Shown: one piece after another, positions 25,256 through 36,700 of the stretch
How positions within the stretch are numbered: position 1 is the stretch's first letter
How the letters are laid out: the number at the start of each line of letters is the position of its first letter
Source of the DNA: Lunularia cruciata
Lineage: Eukaryota; Streptophyta; Marchantiopsida; Lunulariales; Lunulariaceae
Direction: 5' to 3'
NCBI GenBank assembly: GCA_948567375.1
Contig: OX419762.1
Location: 18,482,001 to 18,546,000, forward strand
DNA: 64,000 nt
Made by a program: the position numbers and the translations under genes
Notes under the pieces: model-generated
Databases searched by the model: none
What the model saw: the letters and a program-made list of their open reading frames with translations, nothing else
What the model was told of the DNA's origin: nothing

Positions 25256-25889
25256 TATATATCTCCCCGTACTTGCAAAACCACAACCCCTCACATCCCA
25301 ACTCATGCAGGAAAATATAATCTCTCCAAACCCAAAAAAACTATAAATTCTCATAACTTTCAATTTCTATCTCCAAAAATTTTCAAATTAAATTCCCATG
25401 GAATTAATCATGAAAAACCAAGAGATTAGAAATGAATCACTCTCAATATGTAATGATCACTCTAAACCTAAAAAACCTAAAAATTCTCATAACTTTCTAT
25501 TCAGTTTTACATAGTCTTCAATGGAACCAAAATTGAAAAACAAAGAGAATTAACTATTCACTTTAGTGCTATATGCTAGAGAGCACTTTAAAAATTATTG
25601 ATATTTATTTTCAGGTCTCTCCCTCTCCTCTTCCATCTCCACACTCTCCAGAACAACTCCAAGATATTTAACTTAAAGGCATTTAACTTTCTCTTTTAGC
25701 CATGTTCAAAATATTTTTGTGAGATATGAACATAATATATGTTTTGCATTTTAGTGGAGTAAAAGATCCACACAAATTTTTGGCATAAAATTCTTTATGA
25801 GCTTTCAAAAGCATTAATTTTATTAAGAAATACACTTACTACTATAATATTCAACATCACTACTTAAATCATCTAAATCAACTAGCTTC
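25256..25889. other. AT-rich spacer, no gene
   Basis: A-rich sequence with scattered imperfect repeats of TTCTCATAACTTTC-type words (near 25,350 and 25,480). Nothing coding is recognised. Confidence 0.35.
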
Positions 25890-26641
25890 TGTAATACCAA
25901 GAACTAGCCATATGATCTAAATGTAAAATTTGGTTTGGTAATATCTGGAATGATGTTATACATGATGGTCAAAATAGATCAGATAGAAGTATCACCAAAA
26001 GAGTACTTTTACTAATAGTGCAAAACCAAAATAGACTTGAAAACCTTAGAACCAATAGCTAGACATATGATTTAAAGATGAGAATTGCTTTGGTAACATC
26101 TGGAAAAATGTTACACATGATGGAATAAATAGATTAGAAAGAGGTATCACCAAAAGGGGACTTTTGCTTATAGAGTAGGAACCAAAATATGCTTGAAATC
26201 TTTGAAGGCAATTTTGGAGGCCTAAACGGATGAATTAGGCCTCAAAAATGTGCACATTTGCCCCCTCCCCCCCTCCCCCCCAAATGGAAGAAAGGTTGAA
26301 TTTTCCATCCCCCTAGTTTTTCTCATCAAGAGCTTTCCAATGACACCTCACCCATGTGATTTTGAGATTCCTACAAGAAGATTCCCTAAAAGATTCCCTC
26401 GGGCGAAGCTTGCTTGACCAACCAAATAGGACCAGGACCAACATGTTACCCATCCAAGTAAGTAATCCTAGGCTGGAGCTTGATGACATGTCACCTATCT
26501 GTGCCTAATCATATGGTGGAGCTTCCTTGGAGGAGATCCTCTTTGTCTATATAATAAAGAGAAGGTGCTCCTTGGGGCATCGGAGGTTTGAGTGTGAAAT
26601 TGTGTGTTTCTCTTCAGGTCTCCTATACTTGGTGTATTACA
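25890..26641 (+). repeat. Solo LTR of the TGTAATAC family
   Basis: Starts TGTAATACCAAG and ends TGTATTACA, with a TATATAATAA box at about 26,548 roughly 90 bp before the end, followed by the same leader as the copy at 32,094. It contains an internal inverted repeat GAGGCCTAA/TTAGGCCTC (26,217-26,242) and a C-rich run at 26,261-26,281. Flanks GCTTC and ATTTC match at only three of five bases, so its duplication is doubtful. Confidence 0.7.
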
Positions 26642-27190
26642 ATTTCTAAAGGACAATTTTTTAACCTCTATTTCTTCATATATTCCCTCTTTGTATTACA
26701 AAGCAAAGATGAACTTTATTCTAGGAACACAATTTTAAGAGTTTATACCCTTAGAAATTGGTACAATACAAGGTTGTGCAAGGCTTTTGTTACTAGATTT
26801 GACTAAAAATGGTTAGTTGGAGAGTCTCTTACTAATCAACTACCAACCTCATGTTATAAAGACACCTTTAATAACAACTTGTAGAGTTTAACCAACTCTA
26901 AGTTATTGATTCTACATCATCAAGTTTACAGCTTCTTTATCCAAAAGTTGTATGGAAAACATATTTTGTTACACATGGGATGAGATATGGGACTATGACT
27001 CAAGATGGTAGTCATTACAAGTATTTATTTACAATTAAATGCTAGAGCTCTTTGAGCACATTAAGCGTCATTTAGAGCATGGTTAAAAGAGCTCACACCA
27101 CACATGTTACAAAATATTTGTTCCATACAATTGAAAGGCTTGTAATTGATAGGTCATATACATCTACACTTGCCTCAAAAGCACTTTCTA

Positions 27191-27768
27191 TGTAATACCA
27201 TTAGCTAGACAGATTATCTAGAGGTGGAGATTTGCTTGGTAATATCTTCAGGGATATTATATACCATAGTCTAAGTAGATTAGATAGAGATGTCACCAAA
27301 AGAGTACTTTCACTAAAAGGACAAAGGTCAAAAACACCTTGAAAACTTTAGAGCCAATTTTGGAGACCTAAAAAATGAATTCAACCTCAAAATAGCCCAC
27401 TACTCAAAGGGAAAAGACATTTCCTTCTCTCTTCTTGTTTGTCTTATTGAGATCTTTCCAATGGTACTTTACCATATTGTTTTGAGCTTTCCTACAGGAG
27501 ATTCTGAAAAGATTCCTTTTAGCCAAACTTGTTTGGCCAACCAAATAAAACAAGAATAGACATGTCACTAATCTATGCATCTAATATAAGGGAGGAGCTC
27601 ATCGATAATATCACTAATCCATATATTTGATCCAAGGGTGTAGCTCCCTTTGAGTGGATATTCTTTGTTGTATAAAAAGACAAGGTGCTCCTTTAAGGCA
27701 TCATAGTATTGAGGAATGAAACCTTGTGTTTCTCTCTTGGGGTTTCTCTTGTATTTGGCACATTTGAT
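27191..27768 (+). repeat. Degenerate LTR of the TGTAATAC family
   Basis: Starts TGTAATACCATT and carries the family's ordered landmarks: the 'ATCACCAAAAG' region, the middle palindrome remnant, the TATA region near 27,670 and the 'GTGTTTCTCT' leader. It ends poorly at CTTGTATTTGGCACATTTG. More diverged than the copy 550 bp upstream, so the two are probably separate insertions, not a pair of LTRs; no primer-binding site lies between them. Confidence 0.55.
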
Positions 27769-30419
27769 TATAGGATTTACTTCTAAACTTTTACTAAACT
27801 TCTTTGTATAGTGTAAAGTCTTTGATTACTACCTTCTTTAGTATCCTCTTCTAACTTTAGAAGAACTTATATGATATCCTATCTCTAGCTTATAAATGAT
27901 AAGCTAGAGTTATTTTATAACTCTAGCTTATCTCTAGCTTAGTATCCTTGTCCTTAAATGGAAATATCAACATAATAACAAGAATTTTTATATCAATATT
28001 GCTGGTTGGGATATATGCTTCATAGGTCATGCACATCTATTCCTATTTACAAATATAAAATTTACGAGACATCTATGCTGGAGTTTCTTATGTAGAATCA
28101 AAATTAAATTTTACAACTTCTTGAGCATACTCTTCTAAATCGTGAGTAACTATTTATTCTAAATTCTTGTTTTAATATTTTTCTTTTTCATTTTCTTCTT
28201 TGTGTAGAAAGTATGTGTGCTTGTATTAGAAGTAGAATAGTTTTCCTATGGATGTAACCTGCAGAAAAATAAAAATGAATATTTTAATATTGGTAAAAAA
28301 ACAATATAGTTCATCTAAAACAATGTTTGTATCACTATCTTGTTTACTTGCTATGTTTAGAAAATAATTTCTACTAAATAACTTTGCTAGCTTTGAAGCA
28401 AACCATTGACTCTAACGTTTATTTGCTTAACAACCAAAGATAATATATTGATAATAATCATAGATAATCTAAAATGATAATTTTTGTATATTTATTTTGA
28501 AATTTAGTGGTATCTATATTTAAATCTAATACTATTTACTGATTTTAATAACTTTCACTATGATTTTCAAGTGTTAATTGTATTATTTTGTGGTAAAATA
28601 ATAAGAATTTTTTTTAAATCATACCTCTTTCTTTCCATATACATTATTCTTTCTATTAGTAGCAAAGCTATGTTATGCATAAGATGCACAGGTTTGCAGT
28701 ACATAGATAGGTTGTTGCATAGGTATGCTTTACATAAATAAGTACCTAGGTATGGTTTACATAGATGAATACTTAGGTTTGTTATGCAAAGGTGTATATC
28801 TAGCTTAACTTAGACCTAGTAAGAATATCTATATTATTTTCATATATAGAATAATTCTAAAAGGTTTCATTTTCTAATGCATACTCTTAATAAAGGAGAC
28901 AAAAGCACATCAAACATTCACATATAGATTTTATTTTAAAAAAGTCAAAAATCTACAAGTGAAGGCATTAGGCATTTCTCAAAACATGGTATTCATGAAA
29001 GCTAAAAAATGGTATTTATGAAAGCTAAGTTTGAGGAGGGAGAGCCATACACTTCATGCATTGATCTGCAATTTTCTTTGCAAAATATTGAAAACCAATA
29101 ATCATTAAATTTTGGCTTTTAGATTCTTCTTGATTTAGGCACAATTTTGAATAAATATGAAGAAGCGTGCACGTATAAATAGTAGTTTTTATAAAGAAAC
29201 TTCATTGAAAATTAAGAAGTTCTTCTAAAATGGGTTTTCTTGGCATTGCTATATTTTATATTTAATAAAAATTTATCTTCTCAACAAGTGTGATTTTGTG
29301 ATATTCCCATTTAATACCTTTATAAAATAAAATAAATAATTATGGCAATTAGGAACTATGAGTTAGTTTGTAGTTATTTGGAGAGGTTATTGTACTTGTT
29401 TGTATTAGATTTATCCCATTTAATTTTCACTTTGAACTTGCCATGAATCAAAAGTGACATTCACAAATGTCTTAATTTATATTTAATTTTGATAAAGATA
29501 TATTTTATAAATATAATTTAAAATATAGAATATATGACTAAAAGATTCATCTTTGATTGCATTATTCTTCCATAAAATGCACACATATTGCCACATTAAT
29601 ATCTTGAACAACAATTCATGTGGCTTATTTCACAAGGAAAATAGATAAATTTTCAAGTTATGGTAAGGTTTACATCCAAGAAGATATAACTGTAACGTAA
29701 ATGGGTTACTATGAATCTTATTTGTATTGAGAATGAGAGAATTTGATTCAACTTAGCTATATTGAGACTTTCAGATCTTAGTTTTTCAAGCAATATTTTT
29801 CCTATAAATTTGCATCTTGATTCATTTCCTAGATCACACATTGTAATGATCATTGCATTAATTATTTTTCTATAGATGACCCGTATATTATCATGTTTGT
29901 GAACTCTTTATTTTACACACTATATGTGATTATAACACTTTATCTTGAATGATTATTGTTCAAGTAATAAGAACTGAACTTGAAATAGCTTTAGTTGGAA
30001 AAAAATTTGCTTGAAAATCTAAAGTGATTTTGTTCAAATTAAAAGTATGAAAATCGTAACAAAACTTCCAAATAAGATCAAGAGCGGTAAAAAAAACACA
30101 CAAACATGGCGTTCATAGCCATCTATATCAATGGGTAAAAAGAAAAACCACTCTAAAATAGCTCATGATGGACCAAGGAAAATAAAAGCACAATTATCAA
30201 AGGCTAGGATAAGTAATTCTCTATTCATATGTTATATATAAGTTGATATAATACTAAATTTATTATTATGCTTATAGGTTTCAATCTCAAGCACACACTA
30301 TAAAAGTATTTGGAGAAATCATTATCATCAAAACCATTAAAATCATTAGATACTTAAATAGTTTTGTTATTAGAACCTTTGAGTTTTTAAAGTGAGATGC
30401 TATATTCATGTACTTGTAT
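27769..30419. other. Very AT-rich stretch, no supported gene
   Basis: No open frame resembles a protein. A perfect hairpin lies at 27,898-27,932, and an imperfect repeated word (TTTACATAGATGAATAC type) occurs around 28,680-28,800. Probably old, unrecognisable repeat DNA. Confidence 0.4.
27898..27932. repeat. Perfect 15-bp inverted repeat with 5-base loop
   Basis: Arms GATAAGCTAGAGTTA and TAACTCTAGCTTATC are exact reverse complements around TTTTA. Short flanking words (ATCTCTAGCTTA) repeat the arm sequence on both sides. Confidence 0.85.
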
Positions 30420-30424
30420 CTTTA

Positions 30425-30851
30425 TGTAAAAGATCAAGACCGATGAGAGAAATAGGAGAATGGAAGCTCACATTGGGACACTTGAATGAGGGAAAATTTT
30501 AAATGCCTAGCATGAGCTTTGGCTCTTGTATTTATATGGATCATACAATGCTCTTGAGAAGCTTCTCAAGAAGCTTCCTTGAGCTACTTTCTTGGAGTGC
30601 AAGCCAAGTTAATTGGGAAGTTTCTCAAGAAGCTTCCTTCAAGAAGTCATTTACTTGGCATGCAAACTAAGCTATTTGTAACCTTCTAGAAGCTTCTTTC
30701 TAGAAGCTACTAACTTGAGGTGCAAGCTAAGCTAGCCGAGAAACTTCCCAAGAAGCTTCCTAGATACTTCTAGAATATTCTAGATTAATTTATCTTATTT
30801 TCTACTTCATTAGCCCTATTTAACTTTGTCTCTAAACTCCATATTATTACA
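30425..30851 (-). repeat. 3' LTR of the outer gypsy element
   Basis: Reverse-complement counterpart of the LTRs at 32,924 and 38,204, starting TGTAAAAG on the plus strand and ending TATTACA. It is bordered inside by TATTCCCCCACCACTAG, the complement of the polypurine tract. It keeps a perfect TTC-GAA-TTC heat-shock element at 30,767-30,781 and many AAGCTTC words. Its TATA region is TATTTATATGG near 30,530. Confidence 0.85.
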
Positions 30852-30886
30852 TATTCCCCCACCACTAGTTGGTGACATCCTTGTTG

Positions 30887-32093
30887 CTAGTGAAGCTTCA
30901 AACTCCTAGATGACCGTTTGTGCATTATGGATGTGAGAAAGAGGTTCCCATGTGGCATCATGAAGGGGATACCCTTTCCAAAGGACTTTGTACTCCGTAT
31001 GTTGTTCATGGCTTTGTTGAATATGACAACGTGCAAGGATACGATCAACTTTGTACTCCTCATGATCATTGATAGGCACAGGAAGAGTGGGAGGTTGGAC
31101 TCAAGAGGAAAAGGAAGACGGGTTAGGAGCAAAGGGTTTCAACTTAGAAACATGAAAGACAAGATGGAAATGCATATGACAAGGCAAGGCAAGTCGATAA
31201 GCAGCAAGAGAGACACATAAAAGTGTGTGACATCAAAGGTTCCTATCCAGTTAGGGGCAAGTTTACGAACTTGGGTATCAAGGGGGAGAGGGAGGTTACT
31301 AGAGGATAACATGACTTTATCAACAACTTCAAAGGTGAGATCACAACGATGGTAGTCCGCATATTGTTTTTGATGATTCTGAGCAACAAAGTAGGTGAAA
31401 TTTGGCTTGTTGGAGAGATTGGGATATAGTGGTCAAGAATGTTGAAGTATGAGGGACTTGAGATGGAGGGGGAGCAAGAAGAGAATTTGGAACAAGCGGG
31501 TCTTGGCTAAAATTAAGAAAGAAAGGAGAAAATCCAATGCTTGCCTGTTTGGAATTGTTGTAGGCAGCTTTTGTACCTACAAGACATTCATCCCAATTGG
31601 TATGGTGGACATTGACAAAGGTACGCATCATATCTTCCAATGTATGATTTGCACGTTCAGTTTTTCCATCAGTTTGAGGATGATAGGCTATGGACAAAGC
31701 AAGCTTGGTGCCAAGTATTTGGAAGAGAGCTTGCCAAAACTTCATGGTAAATCAAGGATTGCGGTCAGAGATGAGTACACGTGGCATCCCATGATGCTTG
31801 AAGACATTGTTGAAGTAGATTTTTGCTAAGGTTGGAGCATCCACGGTAACACAGGTTGATGTCAAGTGGATTTGCTTACTAAGCTTATCCACAAACACCA
31901 CAATTGTTGTGTGTCCTTACTTTGTCTTGGGCAAGGATGTGATGAGATCCAAGCTCACATGCTCCCATCAAGTGGATGGAATGGCAAGTGGTTGAACAAG
32001 TCCACTTGGCTTTTGGTTGTTGGCCTTGTTGTGTTGGCGGTAGCTCTCACACAATCGGACAAATTCTCAAACATCTCGTGTCATGTTGGGCCA
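30887..32093 (-). pseudogene. Outer element integrase core and chromodomain remnants
   Basis: The frame at 31,745-31,341 gives AYHPQTDGKTERANHTLED, with the third catalytic Glu of the DDE integrase in TERAN. The second Asp lies just upstream in a SDRNP context that is followed by TGA. The region toward 30,887 aligns with the chromodomain part of the inner element but is frameshifted. The TGA after SDRNP and the TGA in the zinc-finger region (near 32,070) are shared with the inner copy. Confidence 0.8.
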
Positions 32094-32858
32094 TGTAATA
32101 CCAAGAGCAAGCCATATGATCTATATGTGAAATTCAGTTTGGTAGCATCTGGAATGATGTTATACATGATGGTCAAAATAGAGCAGATAGAAGTATCACC
32201 AAAAGAGTACTTCTACTAATAGGGCAGAAAACCAAAATAGATTTGAAAACCTTAGAACCAATAACTAGACATATGATTTGAAATTGAGAATTGGTATGGT
32301 AACATCTGAAAGGAGGTTACACAAGATGGACTAAATAGATCAAATAGAGGTATCACCAAAAGGGGACTTCTACTAATAGAGTTGGAACCAAAATATGCCT
32401 GAGATCTTTAAAGGCAATTTTGGAGGCCTAAACGGATGAATTAGGCCTCGAAAATGTGCAAGCATCTCTTTCCTCCCCCCACAAACAAAGGAAATGTTGG
32501 CATTCCCTCCCCCCTTCTTTGTCTTGTTGAGAGCTTTCCCATGGTACCTCACCCGCATGATTTTGAGATTCCTACAAGAAGATTCCTAAAAGATTCCCTT
32601 TGGTCAAAGCTTGTTTGAACAACCAGATAGGACCAGGACCAACATGTCACACATCCAAGTAAGTAATCCAAGGGTGGAGCTTGCTGACATGTCACCTATC
32701 TATGTACCTAATCCTATGGTGGAGCTTCATTGGAGGAGATCCGCTTTGCCTATATAATAAATAGAAGGTGCTCCTTTGGGGCATCGGAGTTTGAGTGTGA
32801 AATTGTGTGTTTCTCATGGTGTGTTTCTCTTCAGGTCTCCTATCCTTGGAGTATTACA
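32094..32858 (+). repeat. Solo LTR (765 bp) of the TGTAATAC family with perfect GGCCA duplication
   Basis: Starts TGTAATACC and ends GTATTACA, flanked by GGCCA at 32,089-32,093 and 32,859-32,863. The inner gypsy element, which lacks it, shows the uninterrupted host sequence at about 36,960. A TATATAATAA box at 32,751-32,760 gives plus-strand orientation. It carries the same GAGGCCTAA palindrome and C-rich stretch as the copy at 25,890. There is no internal sequence, so it is most simply a product of LTR-LTR recombination. Confidence 0.9.
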
Positions 32859-32923
32859 GGCCACCACCATCGGCATTGGAAGGTACCCAAGGTCTTGTCC
32901 ACACCAATGTGACCAACTATAGG
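32859..32923 (-). pseudogene. Outer element sliver between two insertions (integrase zinc-finger region)
   Basis: These 65 bases, reversed, read GGTCACATTGGTGTGGACAA, aligning with 36,909-36,960 of the inner element. They connect the sequence at 38,627 to that at 32,093 and so prove that the two flanks belong to one older element. Confidence 0.9.
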
Positions 32924-32992
32924 TGTAACAATATGGAGTTTAGTGACGAAATTGGTCGGGCTTACGAAGTAGAGAATAAGACAAAATAGCCT

Positions 32993-33215
32993 AGAATATT
33001 CTAGAAGCATCTAAGAAGCTTCTTGGGAAGCTTCCCAACTAGTTAACTTGTGCCCTAAGCAGGTAGCTTCTAGAAGGAAGCTTCTAGAGCTTCTAACTAG
33101 CTTAGCTTGCACGCCAAGTAGGCAACTTCTAGAAGGAAGCTTCTTGAGAAGCTTCCTAGTTAACTTGGCTTGCACTCCAAGAAAGCGGCTCAAGGAAGCT
33201 TCTTGAAGAAGCTTC
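32993..33215 (+). promoter_or_regulatory. Heat-shock element cluster in the LTR promoter
   Basis: Two perfect nGAAnnTTCnnGAAn sites are visible: GAA/TTC/GAA at 32,994-33,006 and at 33,195-33,207. GAAnnTTC pairs also occur at 33,015-33,022, 33,027-33,034 and 33,208-33,215, and TTCnnGAA pairs in between. The cluster ends about 20 bp before the TATA box, and the 3' LTR has the same sites 5280 bp downstream. These sites match the consensus bound by heat-shock transcription factors. Activity itself is inferred. Confidence 0.65.
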
Positions 33216-33234
33216 AAGGGTCTTGTATGCTACC

Positions 33235-33242
33235 TATAAATA
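33235..33242 (+). promoter_or_regulatory. TATA box of the inner element
   Basis: TATAAATA, the best TATA match in the LTR, is conserved at 38,515 in the 3' LTR and placed about 100 bp before the LTR end, as is usual for plant LTR promoters. Confidence 0.7.
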
Positions 33243-33347
33243 CCAAGGCCGAAGCTCATGCTAGGCATTCTGAGTTTTTGCTCATTCAAGTGTCCCAATG
33301 TGAGTTTCCATTCTCCTATTTCTCTCCTCGGTTTTGGTCTTTTATAT

Positions 33348-33359
33348 TGGTATTAGAGC
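33348..33359 (+). other. Primer-binding site (initiator tRNA-Met type)
   Basis: TGGTATTAGAGC follows the 5' LTR after one base. It differs at one position from TGGTATCAGAGC, the usual primer site of plant gypsy elements complementary to the 3' end of initiator tRNA-Met. Confidence 0.85.
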
Positions 33360-33617
33360 AGGAATGGGATGGATGGAATTTATGGACCACCAAATCCACT
33401 TCCCCCAAACCATTGGGACTTTCATGTCCAGATATTACCAAAGCATTGTTTCACACAATTCATCACCTCACGCTTTGTGCATGATTTTCTACATATGATC
33501 ACCGTGCCAGAGGAACCCTTGATACTTCCAGTCATAACTTATGGAGAACGGTGGACGTGTTGTATCTATGTGTTAATCAACTTGATAAATTGAGGGTAGT
33601 GGGATAGAGTAGTAGCG

Positions 33618-34500
33618 ATGGCGGCAATACCGGATATTATCCTTGCAATGCAACAACAAATTGAGCATCTTACTCGATTGTTGGATGAACGAGACCAGCA
33701 ACGACAAGAACAGATAAACAAAGCGCCAGTTCAAGATGGAGAAGATTGCATTTGATTTCCAAAACCCAAGGTGTTTGAAGGCAAGAATCTTCTAGGCACA
33801 GTGGAGAATTTTGTGTTTGACTGTGAACGTTACTTTGAAGCCACCAATCTTCAAGACGAGCGGAAACAAATTCTCTTGGCTTCTAGCCAGTTGGATGGCA
33901 TGGCAAAACTTTGGTGGCAATTCCAAGTAGAAAGAGCTAAACGACAAATTGTTACACCGATTTTGACATGGGCAGAATTCAAGGATGCAATACTTGGTCG
34001 ATTTCATACTATAAATACCACTCGAGCTGCACGAGATAAATTGGCGGAGTTGAGGCAGATTAGCTCAATGAGAAGCTACATCACACAATTTCAGAATATC
34101 ATCATCCAAATTCCAGATATCCAAGAAGGTGAAGTTCTGGATTGATTTGTGCAAGGATTGAAGTCACGAACCAGATTGGAGGTGACCATGCGAGAGCCAC
34201 AGAACGTAGAAGAAGCCATGCAATTGGCTGAGCATTTTGATTCCTTAGTTGTGACAACTTGGTCTTGACCTCAACCTATACAAAACCTACCAGTACCACA
34301 AGTGGAAGAACCGGTACCAATGGAGATTGATGCTATCCAACGAAGACCACTTGGCACAGCAGATAGAGAAAGATTATGACAAAATGGAGGTTGCTTTTAT
34401 TGTTGCCAAGTTGGACATTGCATTGCTGAATGTCCACTTAGGAATGGGTGACCTTGACAAGTTGCCTAGATGGATTTTGTGGAATAGAATGATCAGGGAA
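33618..34500 (+). pseudogene. Inner element gag, with zinc knuckle, broken by stops
   Basis: An ATG at 33,618 begins MAAIPDIILAMQQQIEHL, with a Gln/Arg/Glu-rich coiled-coil-like stretch. After an in-frame TGA (33,753) comes the gag core (VFEGKNLLGTVENF, MAKLWWQ, FHTINTTRAARDKL), like the retrotransposon gag domain. More TGA codons follow at 34,143, 34,266, 34,377 and 34,449. The nucleocapsid knuckle CFYCCQVGHCIAEC (C-x2-C-x4-H-x4-C) lies at 34,392-34,433. Gag would form the virus-like particle. Confidence 0.85.
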
Positions 34501-34543
34501 ACGAACAATCCCAGTAGGAGATTTTGAGCCGCCTACTAGGAGC

Positions 34544-35023
34544 TTGATTAGTTCCAATGGGATTGAAGGCTTGACCTATGCAAGTTTGCTTCACTTGCAG
34601 GGTACGATATCTAATCGGGGTTGTAGGATTTTGGTTGATTCTGGAAGTTCAGAGAATTGCATATCTATGCAAATAGCAAAGGAATTGGGTATTCCTATCA
34701 AGCCAATGATTGGAAGTAGTTTGATGATGGCGGATGGTAGAAAAGGTTCTGCATTCCGCACCTCACATCCTATTACCTTCAAGATTGGGAAGGAGTATTT
34801 GGAGTGTATGAGGTTTGTAGTGGCACCTCTACACTATGATATCATTTTGGGTCTACCTTGGCTTGAACGTCATAAGGTTCAATTTGATTGGACCCGACGT
34901 CAAATTCAAGTACAACACCAAGGTAGGAATTTCCGATTAGGTTGTCTGGCACCTCTGAGTAAGACACCTAAGAATAGTCAGTCCCAAGATAGGAAGTTTG
35001 TTGAGAAGGTAGCCATAGAGTAA
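34544..35023 (+). pseudogene. Inner element aspartic protease region
   Basis: ILVDSGSSENCIS carries the D-S-G active site of retroelement proteases; a second conserved block, HYDIILGLPWLERH, is the usual ILG-x-PWL motif. The region ends at TAA (35,021), where neighbouring repeat units predict Gln (CAA to TAA). It is part of the same polyprotein as gag and pol. Confidence 0.88.
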
Positions 35024-35197
35024 ATCTGGAAGGGAGATGAGTCCCAAGATGGGAAGTTTGCCAAGAAGGCAACCATGGAGCAAGCATGGAGCTTGGAGCT
35101 TGGGAGAGAGATGAGTCATGGCAACCATGGAGCTTGGAAGAGAGATGAGTCCCTAGAAGGGAAGTTTGTTAATGAAGCAGCCATAGAGCAAGCTTTG
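34981..35197 (+). repeat. Linker with three imperfect copies of a Ser-Gln-Asp-x-Lys-Phe module
   Basis: Between protease and reverse transcriptase the protein repeats SQDRKFVEKVAIE, SQDGKFAKKATMEQ and SLEGKFVNEAAIEQ, separated by WKGDE and KRDE type spacers. The DNA repeats AGTCCCAAGATGGGAAGTTT-like words at 34,980, 35,040 and 35,148. It probably arose by slippage. Confidence 0.7.
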
Positions 35198-35199
35198 GA

Positions 35200-36700
35200 G
35201 GAGGATAAGTCTGTATTTGCGGTGTGGATCAAGCTGATTGCACAAGAACAATCTGAGGAGGGCCAGGTGCCGCATCAAGCAACGGTTGATCGGATAGTTC
35301 AAGAGTTTGCAAATGTGTTTCCGGATGATCTGCCAAAGGGATTACCCTCTGATCAAGGTATGCCCTTCAAGATCAAGTTATTGCCAGGGAGTACTCCAAT
35401 GAGTAGACCAATCTATTGGCTCTCACCAAAGGAGTTGGAGAAGTTGTGAACAACACTTACAGAGTTGTTGGAGAAGGATTTCATACGACATAGTACCTCT
35501 CCGTGGGGAGCACCGGTACTATTTGTTCCAAAGAAGGATGGAGGAATTCGTTTCTGTATTGATTACCGTGGGCTCAATAAGCAAACCGTGAAGAATGCAT
35601 ATTCCTTGCCTCGGATCAATGACTTGCTTGATCAATTAAGTGGAGCACGCTACTTTTCCAAGCTAGATCTTTGTAGCGGCTATTGGCAAATTCCTATTGA
35701 AGGAGAGGACGTGCAAAGACTACCTTTCGCACAAGGTATGGACATTTTGAGTGGAGAGTTCTACCTTTCGGACTCACTAATGCTCCAATAGTCTTCATGG
35801 ATCAGATGCATCGGGTGTTGGAGGGACTATTGGGATCAGTCCATGGTAGTGTTCTTAGATGATATCTTAATCTATAGTAGGACAGAGGCAGAACACAGGA
35901 ATCATGTGCGAGAAGTCCTAAGACGACTACGACAGTGGAAATTTTACTGCAAGAAGTCAAAGTGTGCTTTTTGGCAAAAGGAGGTTACCTTCTTGGGTCA
36001 TAAGATCTCATCAGAGGGGATCAAGATGGAAGAAGAGAAGATCAAGGCCATTACTGATTGGCCTACCTCGAAGGATGCTACCAAAGTACGAGCATTCAAT
36101 GGATTGGCCTGTTTTTACCGGCGGTTCATCCATTATTATGCTCACGTGGCTGCACCATTGATTGACCTCTTGGGAAAGAACTCGAGCTTCCAATGGACCA
36201 CCAAGCATGAAGAAGCATTCCATAAGTTAAAGCATATGGTATCTTCAAGACCCATTCTTCAACCATATGATCCTCAACTACCTTGTGTGGTTGATTTTGA
36301 TGCTTCTAACTTTGCAATTGGAGCTATGTTGCAACAAGAATTTCCATATGGACTACATCCTATTGCCTTTGTGTCTCACCGACTAAATACAACTGAAAGA
36401 AATTACTCTACTCAAGATTGGGAACAACTTGCAATGGTATATGCCACCAAGGTATGGAGGCATTATCTCTTGGAGAAACAAGTGATCATGTGAATTGATC
36501 ACAAGCCATTGTTGCAGACCTTACACCTAGAGCACATGAAGAGTCGATATCATCAATGGGAAGAGCAACTCCAATTGTTTGACATCAAACTTGAGTACAA
36601 ACCAGGTCGGTTCCATGTCATCCCTAATGCTCTATCACAACGACCTGATTTGAAGTTAGTTCCTCTTATTGCGGCAACAATTACGATGGTGTCAATTGAT
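35200..36700 (+). pseudogene. Inner element reverse transcriptase and RNase H
   Basis: The reverse transcriptase shows [32 protein letters not shown] and the catalytic FLDDILIYS (Asp pair at 35,858-35,863). A one-base deletion near 35,717 and a second frame change near 35,825 split it. RNase H follows, with VVDFDASNFAIGAMLQQ and, after a TGA at 36,491, IDHKPLLQ. A TGA at 35,447 precedes the polymerase core. Together these domains copy the element RNA into DNA. Confidence 0.9.

Larger units (their letters stand above)
32924..33346 (+). repeat. 5' LTR of the inner element
   Basis: Starts TGTAACAATATGG and ends CTTTTATA, where the 3' LTR ends TTTTACA. It contains the heat-shock element cluster and a TATAAATA box at 33,235-33,242, leaving about 100 bp of likely R-U5 sequence. 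Confidence 0.93.

Noticed and set aside
25890-27768. A complete small LTR element (TRIM) with a 550-bp interior
   Set aside because: The two LTR-like ends are too diverged, have different boundaries, and no primer-binding site or polypurine tract lies between them.
31449-31829. Plus-strand 126-codon frame over the outer integrase
   Set aside because: Antisense to integrase; the matching frame at 37,085-37,711 (minus) is likewise the shadow of the inner integrase.
33011-33217. Minus-strand open frame rich in KLLQEAS and LLGVQAKL repeats (also at 38,315-38,497)
   Set aside because: It is produced by the AAGCTTC/heat-shock repeats of the LTR and occurs identically in both LTRs; it is not a gene.
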